A DNA stretch of 64,000 nucleotides from JAVBWI01 sp036677445. GTDB taxonomy: Bacteria > Bacillota > Clostridia > Christensenellales > CAG-138. The position numbers were made by a program, and so were the translations under genes. Positions 58,720-64,000 of this stretch are shown here, in pieces. The stretch covers positions 124,001 to 188,000 of the forward strand of contig JAVBWI010000002.1 in assembly GCA_036677445.1 (NCBI GenBank), in the 5' to 3' direction. The number at the start of each line of letters is the position of its first letter. Position 1 is the first letter of the stretch. The notes under the pieces are model-generated. The model saw nothing but the letters and a program-made list of their open reading frames with translations. It searched no databases and was not told where the DNA came from.

Positions 58720-59778
58720 ATGCGTATGACCATTCAAAAAAAGGTTCGCTGGGGTGTAATAGGGGCCGGCGGAATAGCCGACCGCAGAACGATTCCCGGC
58801 ATGATGAAAGCAAACAACGCGGAGCTTGTCGCCGTGATGGAGATCGATATGCAGCAGGCGGAGCGCCTGAAGGAAAAGTACGGCGCTAAACGCGCGTATG
58901 ACCGGGAAGCGGAGCTGCTGCAGGACGCGGAAGTGGATGCGGTGTATATTGCGTCCCCCGTTGTGCTGCATGCAAAGCAGGCGATGATGGCGGCCGATCA
59001 TGGCAAACATATCCTCATTGAAAAACCGCTCGCAATGACCAGCGCCGAAGGACAGAAGGTGTTGGACTATTGCCGTGAGCGCGACAGGTTGATCGCCGCG
59101 GGGCTGATGATGCGCTTTGGGGCCAATGTTATGGCAATGCGCGAGGCTATAGCCGCGGGCAAAATAGGCAGCGTGGTATCCGGCTTTGCGCAGTTCACAT
59201 GCTGGTATCCGGATATGCCCGGCAACTGGCGCCAGCAAAAGCGCACCGCAGGCGGCGGGGCGCTGATGGATATGGGCGTGCATTGCATCGACCTCATGCA
59301 GTACGTAACCGGCAGCAAGGTCAAGCAGGTCGCGGGGTTTCATGATACGCTCACGTTCGGTTATGAGGTGGAGGATTCCTCTTCCGTGACGCTGCGCCTT
59401 GAAAACGGCGCGCTGTGTACCATACAGTCCAATTTCAATATCCCGGACGAAGCTGCAAAATGGCGTCTGGAGTTTTTCGGCACGCGCGGAAGGCTGCTGG
59501 GGGATACGGTGATCGGCCAGGTGGACGGCGGCAGCGTCGAGGCCATGTTCTTGGCGGATGTAGGCGGCTATGACGCCGTGCAGAACAGCAAGGAAGCCGA
59601 AAAGACTTCCCTCGACGTGGTGCTTGGCAACATGTATCAGCGCGAGATCGAGAGCTTTGGCGATTCGGTATTGAACGGCACGCCGCTTGCCGTACCCGCT
59701 TCCGATGCGGTGCAGGTGCAGCGCGTGATAGAAGCGGCCTACCGTTCATGTGAGGAAAAACGCATCATTGACTTATAA
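58720..59778 (+). CDS. Gfo/Idh/MocA family oxidoreductase 1
   Basis: A 352-residue NAD(P)-dependent sugar or cyclitol dehydrogenase. The Rossmann motif WGVIGAGGIADRRTIPG is at the N-terminus, the EKPLAMTSAEG motif carries the catalytic Lys, and GGGALMDMGVHCIDLMQYVTG holds the catalytic Asp and His. AAGGAGAA precedes ATG 58720 (a second ATG is at 58726). It should interconvert a hydroxyl and a keto group on the imported compound, making the keto substrate or product for the adjacent aminotransferase. Confidence 0.95.
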   Translation: MRMTIQKKVRWGVIGAGGIADRRTIPGMMKANNAELVAVMEIDMQQAERLKEKYGAKRAYDREAELLQDAEVDAVYIASPVVLHAKQAMMAADHGKHILIEKPLAMTSAEGQKVLDYCRERDRLIAAGLMMRFGANVMAMREAIAAGKIGSVVSGFAQFTCWYPDMPGNWRQQKRTAGGGALMDMGVHCIDLMQYVTGSKVKQVAGFHDTLTFGYEVEDSSSVTLRLENGALCTIQSNFNIPDEAAKWRLEFFGTRGRLLGDTVIGQVDGGSVEAMFLADVGGYDAVQNSKEAEKTSLDVVLGNMYQREIESFGDSVLNGTPLAVPASDAVQVQRVIEAAYRSCEEKRIIDL

Positions 59779-59802
59779 ACTGATAGCGGGGGAGAAAAGA
59801 CG

Positions 59803-60645
59803 ATGAAAAAAAGCATTAACTTTTGGTCGTTCGCGGCAGGCACCACGGTGGAGCAGGCTATCCTGTTGGCAAAGGATGCGGGCTTCCAAGGCATTGAGCT
59901 TGCCATGGGCGATGTGGGGTTGACGGGTTTGCCTACAAGCGACGCCGCGCGTACCGCGCGGAATATTGCCGCGAACGAGGGGATTGCACTGCCCAGCCTG
60001 GCGTGCGGCCTGTGCTGGGACTATCTGCTCACCAGCAGTATTCCGGAAAAGCGCCAAAAGGCGAAGGATATGATACGCCGTCAGGTGGATATGGCCGCGG
60101 AGCTGGGCGCGGACAGCATTCTGGTCATCCCGGGCGCGGTGGGGGTGGATTTCCTCAACGGTAAAGCGGATCTGCTTCCCTACGAGGAAGCTTATGACAT
60201 CTCATTGGAGGCGCTGACGGAGCTTGCGCCGTATGCCGGGAAGGCGTGCGTCAATCTCGCCCTGGAGAACGTCTGGAACAAGTTTTTGCTCTCTCCGCTC
60301 GAACTGCGGGATTTCATCGATAAAATCGGCTCCGCGTATGTAGGCTGCTATTTCGATGTCGGCAACGTCCTGCTCACCGGCTACCCCGAGCAATGGGTGC
60401 GTATCTTGGGCAAACGCATCAAAAAGGTGCATTTCAAGGATTACCGGCGCGATCCCGGCGGCTTCAACTGCTTCTGTGACCTTTTATCGGGGGACGTCGA
60501 CTATCCCGCCGTGGTGGAAGCGCTCGAAGCAGTGGGCTACGACGATTACTGCGCGGCGGAAATGATACCCAACTATAAGCATTACACCAGTCAAACCATT
60601 TACAACGCTTCAAAGTCAATGGACAGGATACTTCAAAAGGCATAA
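59803..60645 (+). CDS. Sugar phosphate isomerase/epimerase (xylose isomerase-like TIM barrel)
   Basis: A 280-residue AP-endonuclease-2-type TIM barrel. FQGIELAM near residue 30, LALENVWNKFLLSP (metal-binding Glu), GCYFDVGNVLLTGYPEQW (Asp), KKVHFKDYRR (His-x-Lys-Asp) and a late CAAEMIP (Glu) are the family metal positions, as in IolE/IolI and ketose 3-epimerases. It probably epimerises or isomerises a keto-sugar produced by the dehydrogenases. GGGGGAGA precedes the ATG; the gene sits 24 bases after the first dehydrogenase. Confidence 0.92.
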   Translation: MKKSINFWSFAAGTTVEQAILLAKDAGFQGIELAMGDVGLTGLPTSDAARTARNIAANEGIALPSLACGLCWDYLLTSSIPEKRQKAKDMIRRQVDMAAELGADSILVIPGAVGVDFLNGKADLLPYEEAYDISLEALTELAPYAGKACVNLALENVWNKFLLSPLELRDFIDKIGSAYVGCYFDVGNVLLTGYPEQWVRILGKRIKKVHFKDYRRDPGGFNCFCDLLSGDVDYPAVVEALEAVGYDDYCAAEMIPNYKHYTSQTIYNASKSMDRILQKA

Positions 60646-60672
60646 GCAGTACAGCGGAAAGGAAGGTTTTAT

Positions 60673-61680
60673 ATGGCACGCATCGGCATAATTGGCGCGG
60701 GGTTTATGGGCGCCGCCCATTCGGCGGCAGTCAGGCAATCCAAAGTGCATACGCTCGTGGGCATTGCGGATATCGACCGTGAAAAAGGGGAAAAGCTGGC
60801 GGCGGAGCGCGGGTGCAGATATTTTTCTTCCGCCGAAGAGATGCTCGGACAGAAGGATATCGATATCGTACACGTTTGCCTGCCTACCAACCTGCATTGC
60901 CAGTATATCATAAAGGCCGCGAAGGCGGGCAAGCATGTGCTTTGTGAAAAGCCCTTTGCCCTGCACGATGAGGAGATCGCCGCGGCCATCGACGCCGCAA
61001 AGGCAAACGGCGTCAAGCTGATGATCGCGCAGGTCGTGCGTTTCTGGCCTGAGAACGTGATCATCAAGCGTTATAAGGAAAGCGGCGCGCTGGGCGCGGT
61101 CAAAATGTGCAGCGCGCACCGGCTGGGGCAGATTCCCGCCTGGGCCAACTGGTACCGCGAGGCCGAAATCAGCGGCGGCGGCCTGTTTGACCTGCATACG
61201 CATGATATCGACAATATGATCGATCTCTTCGGCGCCTGCACGGAAGTTTACTCCATTGGCCAGAAGTATGAGGGATGCTGGAATTACATGTCCACCTCGC
61301 TTACTTTTAAAAACGGCATGAAGAGCATCGTGGAGTCCAGCCTCAACATGCCGGGCGATTATCCGTTTTCCACGGCGTTCAGGCTGTTGGGCGAAAACGC
61401 CTGTATAGAGCAGACGATGCGGGCCGGCGCGAATTTGGACGATATGTCCAACAGCGTGCGCACACTCAAGCTTTATGAAAACGGCAAAGCCTGCGCGGAT
61501 GTTCCGTATGAAGCGTACGACGCGTATTGGTGCGAGATCGAGCATTTCGCAGACTGTGTGGATGCGGGCGCCTCCCCGCGCATACCGCCGGAGGAATCCC
61601 GCAACGTCATGCGCGTGGTCCGCGCGATCGAAGAATCCTTGACGACAGGCAAAGTGGTTGTTACCGGCTGGGTCGACTGA
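60673..61680 (+). CDS. Gfo/Idh/MocA family oxidoreductase 2
   Basis: A 335-residue second dehydrogenase, only distantly similar to the first. RIGIIGAGFMGAAHSAAVRQ is the nucleotide-binding start, CEKPFALHDEEI holds the catalytic Lys, and GGGLFDLHTHDIDNMIDLFGA the Asp/His pair (D-x-x-x-H-D version common in inositol-dehydrogenase-like members). AAGGAAGG precedes the ATG. Two such enzymes in one operon suggest oxidation at one carbon and reduction at another, which would let the aminotransferase act on a keto intermediate. Confidence 0.95.
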   Translation: MARIGIIGAGFMGAAHSAAVRQSKVHTLVGIADIDREKGEKLAAERGCRYFSSAEEMLGQKDIDIVHVCLPTNLHCQYIIKAAKAGKHVLCEKPFALHDEEIAAAIDAAKANGVKLMIAQVVRFWPENVIIKRYKESGALGAVKMCSAHRLGQIPAWANWYREAEISGGGLFDLHTHDIDNMIDLFGACTEVYSIGQKYEGCWNYMSTSLTFKNGMKSIVESSLNMPGDYPFSTAFRLLGENACIEQTMRAGANLDDMSNSVRTLKLYENGKACADVPYEAYDAYWCEIEHFADCVDAGASPRIPPEESRNVMRVVRAIEESLTTGKVVVTGWVD

Positions 61681-61684
61681 CCGC

Positions 61685-62284
61685 ATGAAACGGTGCTATG
61701 AGGTAACGCCTTGCGGCGGGGAGCCGCGGTGGAACATCCCCGCGGCCCCCATCGATTTGGCGCTGTGGCTGCCGGATCCCGGTCTGGAAGCGTGGGCGCA
61801 GGCGTGCTATACGCCGGATGCGCTGCATATACGCCTCTTTGCGCGGGAGGATGCGCCTTTACAACGGTTTACGGGCGAAAACGATATGGTTTGCCTGGAT
61901 AGCTGCCTGGAGTTCTTTTTCTGCCCGCTCCCCGGCGATACGCGCTATTTTAACTTTGAATTCAACCCCAACGGGGCGCTGTATCTCGGATTCGGGCACG
62001 ACCGCCAAGACAGCGTGCGCCAACTTGTGCCCAATGCAAAGAAGCTGTTTTGTATTACACCGCTTTCGCTCCCGGGGGCATGGGGCATATGTTTTCAAAT
62101 CCCTGTTGAATTCGTAAAGCTGTATGCGCCCGAATTCGCGCTTTACAGGGGACTACGCCTTGGCGGCAATTTTTATAAATGCGGTGAAGAAACACAGACG
62201 CCGCATTATCTTGCCTGGAACCGCGTTTGCTGCGATGTGCCAGATTTTCACCGGCCCTGGGATTTCGGCTGGCTGGTTTTTTAA
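61685..62284 (+). CDS. CBM9-like carbohydrate-binding protein
   Basis: A 199-residue protein resembling the carbohydrate-binding family 9-like (DOMON-type) domain: ALHIRLFAREDAPLQRF, VCLDSCLEFFFCPLPGDTRYFNFEFNPNGALYLGFG, and FALYRGLRLGGNFYKCGEETQTPHYLAWNRV. No signal peptide and no enzyme domain are present, so it is an intracellular stand-alone unit, possibly a sugar-binding or structural partner. ATG 61685 begins two bases after the dehydrogenase stop; the ribosome binding site is weak, so coupling is likely. Family assignment is by pattern. Confidence 0.75.
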   Translation: MKRCYEVTPCGGEPRWNIPAAPIDLALWLPDPGLEAWAQACYTPDALHIRLFAREDAPLQRFTGENDMVCLDSCLEFFFCPLPGDTRYFNFEFNPNGALYLGFGHDRQDSVRQLVPNAKKLFCITPLSLPGAWGICFQIPVEFVKLYAPEFALYRGLRLGGNFYKCGEETQTPHYLAWNRVCCDVPDFHRPWDFGWLVF

Positions 62285-62299
62285 GGAGGACTTGAATTT

Positions 62300-63463
62300 A
62301 TGAGGATAACCCTGTACAACGGACAGGTGATTACCCCGCTTGTTGTGCGTCACGGCGGCGTCGTGGCAGAGGACGGCAAAATCGTGCGTGTGTTCGAGGG
62401 GGATGATTTCGAGCAGACGGGCGCGCTGGTGGATTGCCGCGGCAACTACATTTCGCCGGGCTTTATCGACATTCATACGCACGGCATACTTGGCGGGGAT
62501 ACGATGGACGCCACCCCCGAAGCCTTGCATAAAATCACGCGCCTGCACGCGCAGCATGGCACGACCGGGCTGCTGCCCACAACGCTTTCATGCGGGCATG
62601 ATGAAGTATTAAACGCGCTGCGCAACGTTCGCGCCTGCATGCAGCTGCCGCCCGACGGCGCGCGCATACTCGGCGCGCATTTGGAAGGCAACTATTTCGC
62701 CCCCGCAATGGCAGGCGCGCAGAATCCCGCCTTCTTATATCCGCCGGAAGAGCGCGACTATATGGAATACGTTGAAACGGGCTGTGTTGTGCGCGTAGCG
62801 GCGGCGCCGGAACTGCCCGGCGCGCTGGATATGGCCAAAAAGCTCGTTCCCATGGGCATCCAGGTTTCCATCGGGCACTCGGACGGAACGCCGGAAGATG
62901 TTTTAAATGCCATCGCGGCGGGATATACGTCTCTTACGCATATATTCAACGCGCAGTCCGCGCTCAGGAGCGTGTTTGTATACCCGGAGGCGGGCGTGTG
63001 CGAAGCCGCGCTGCTTTACGACGAAATCCGTGCGGAATGTATTTGCGACGGGAACCATCTTTCCCCCACGTTATTGAAGCTTATTTACAAAGTAAAAGGC
63101 GCCGACGGCATGATCGGCATTACGGATGCCGTATACGCGGGAGCGCCGGATGGCGACTATACGATGGCCGGGCTGGACGTTGAGGTCAAGAACAACATCT
63201 GCATACTTAAAAACCACAGCGCGTTTGCGGGCAGCGTTGCGACAATGGATTTGTGCGTCAGAACGCTGCACCATAAGGCGGGCATTCCCATACAGGATGC
63301 TGTCGCAATCTGTTCCTATACGCCTGCCAAAGTCATCGGTATGCAGGACCGCATCGGCATGCTGTACCCCGGCTTTGACGCGGATATCAATGTGTTTGAC
63401 CGTGATATCAACATTCTTTACACCATGGTACAGGGGAGCGTATTCAGCAACAAGCTTGCGTAA
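62300..63463 (+). CDS. nagA: N-acetylglucosamine-6-phosphate deacetylase
   Basis: Removes the acetyl group from GlcNAc-6-phosphate or a related N-acetyl sugar phosphate. The 387-residue amidohydrolase shows DIHTHG (His59, His61), GTTGLLPTTLSC, HLEGNYF (Glu129 metal ligand; canonical NagA reads HLEGPF), VSIGHSDGT, THIFNAQS (canonical THLFNAM) and ITDAVYAGAPDG with the catalytic Asp. The small departures suggest a related N-acyl sugar is possible. TAAGGAGGA precedes the ATG. Together with the NagB-like gene it marks the locus as amino-sugar related. Confidence 0.9.
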   Translation: MRITLYNGQVITPLVVRHGGVVAEDGKIVRVFEGDDFEQTGALVDCRGNYISPGFIDIHTHGILGGDTMDATPEALHKITRLHAQHGTTGLLPTTLSCGHDEVLNALRNVRACMQLPPDGARILGAHLEGNYFAPAMAGAQNPAFLYPPEERDYMEYVETGCVVRVAAAPELPGALDMAKKLVPMGIQVSIGHSDGTPEDVLNAIAAGYTSLTHIFNAQSALRSVFVYPEAGVCEAALLYDEIRAECICDGNHLSPTLLKLIYKVKGADGMIGITDAVYAGAPDGDYTMAGLDVEVKNNICILKNHSAFAGSVATMDLCVRTLHHKAGIPIQDAVAICSYTPAKVIGMQDRIGMLYPGFDADINVFDRDINILYTMVQGSVFSNKLA

Positions 63464-63512
63464 GCTTGAAGCGGATATGAACAGGAATAGAGCATAACAG
63501 GAGGCAAGCGGT

Positions 63513-64000
63513 ATGAAAAAGAAGAACGATTCCGATTTTCGGTACAATACCGGCGATACCCGCGTACCGTGGGCGGCCGTGGGCGAGAATTACAATGCGG
63601 CGGATACGATGGAATTCATCCGCTTCCTGATGCAGGGCGAAGGCGCGGAATATGAAGCTGCGCTTGCGGCCGTGCAGCAAAATATTTTGCGGCTGGACGC
63701 CGTTTCCAGCCCTCCGGGTAAGCTTTCGCTGGATGCGCAGGTCGCGCGGGCCGAGGCGCTTTGCAACGAGTACCTGGGTACGACGGGCAGCGTGTTCGTT
63801 ACCAACGCGACCGCAGGCTTTGAAATCGCGTACAAATACGCCAACATCGGCTCCGGGGACGAGGTCATCGTGCCGGGCATCACGTTCATCGCTACCATGG
63901 CGTACCCGCTTTCCGTAGGCGCAAAGCTGGTGTTTGCGGATGTGGATCCCGTTACGCTCAACATGGATCCGGCGGATGTGGAAAAGAAAATTACGCCGCG
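63513..64000 (+). CDS. DegT/DnrJ/EryC1/StrS family aminotransferase 2, N-terminal part (cut by window edge)
   Basis: The first 162 residues of a second sugar aminotransferase; the gene runs off the right edge. SVFVTNATAGFEIAYKYANIGSGDEVIVPGITFIATMAYPLSVGAKLVFADVDP matches the PLP-binding start of the family (split here for length, seen from about residue 92). The N-terminus differs clearly from aminotransferase 1, so the two are not recent duplicates. AGGAGG precedes the ATG. It is probably in the same operon as nagA, 49 bases upstream; the PLP lysine lies outside the window. Confidence 0.9.
   Translation, partial: MKKKNDSDFRYNTGDTRVPWAAVGENYNAADTMEFIRFLMQGEGAEYEAALAAVQQNILRLDAVSSPPGKLSLDAQVARAEALCNEYLGTTGSVFVTNATAGFEIAYKYANIGSGDEVIVPGITFIATMAYPLSVGAKLVFADVDPVTLNMDPADVEKKITP

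Noticed and set aside
1..64000. CRISPR arrays, tRNA or rRNA genes, transposase genes
   Set aside because: None seen on reading intergenic regions on both strands; the only repeats are those listed.

Overview
This window looks like chromosomal DNA of an anaerobic, endospore-forming Clostridia-type Firmicute. The support is three tandem alpha/beta small acid-soluble spore protein genes, single-chain purL, the YloU/FakA/RecG neighbourhood, MutS2, a ThiI without rhodanese domain paired with a NifS-type desulfurase, and strong AGGAGG ribosome binding sites. The base composition is fairly GC-rich, with AT-rich promoters. I cannot fix the genus. The split PurO/AICAR-transformylase arrangement and the NusG_II/FMN-binding genes would fit a Christensenellales-like or Oscillospirales-like gut lineage, but that is inference.

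Layout. 1-1.2 kb (minus): the 5' part of a P-type cation ATPase behind a NiCo (czcD) riboswitch with a visible competing terminator. 1.3-2.9 kb: a DUF2007 protein, a hairpin-rich stretch with one copy of a dispersed structured repeat, and an MBL-fold hydrolase. 2.9-14.5 kb (minus): one purine operon, purE-C-F-M-N-O-H-D-L, in which the last two steps use a separate archaeal-type IMP cyclohydrolase and a stand-alone AICAR transformylase. 14.6-16.5 kb: an ornithine cyclodeaminase-like and a creatininase-family gene. 16.6-33.5 kb (mostly plus): housekeeping genes (cysteine desulfurase-thiI, lipoprotein, Asp23/FakA/RecG, spore proteins, amidase, aminotransferase, U32 peptidase, MutS2). 33.5-37.6 kb: a TudS-like DUF523 protein, then a response regulator, histidine kinase and HtrA protease. 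37.6-38.1 kb: the second repeat copy, inside a duplicated terminator, and a tiny Arg/Gly/Trp-rich ORF. 38.1-43.3 kb: redox genes (triple FMN-binding protein, NusG_II protein, Rieske/FAD oxidoreductase, tocopherol cyclase-like protein, cupin). 43.5-48.8 kb: DUF1002 protein, ECF sigma/anti-sigma pair, small membrane protein, TetR regulator with a flavodoxin-like reductase. 49-64 kb: a carbohydrate/amino-sugar utilisation locus.

The right-hand locus holds a divergent NagB-like protein, a ceramidase-domain hydrolase, a ROK repressor, a sugar ABC importer (permease, double ATPase, binding lipoprotein), two DegT-family aminotransferases, two Gfo/Idh dehydrogenases, a TIM-barrel sugar isomerase, a CBM9-like protein and NagA. 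This set does not match a pathway I can name. It is best read as import, deacylation and keto/amino interconversion of an unusual amino sugar or aminocyclitol.

The observations most worth following are: the dispersed four-hairpin repeat, whose two copies show compensatory base changes and are each flanked by duplicated terminator sequence; the amino-sugar locus; the NiCo riboswitch; the tandem triple flavinylation-domain protein; and the 35-residue ORF with its own promoter, ribosome binding site and terminator.
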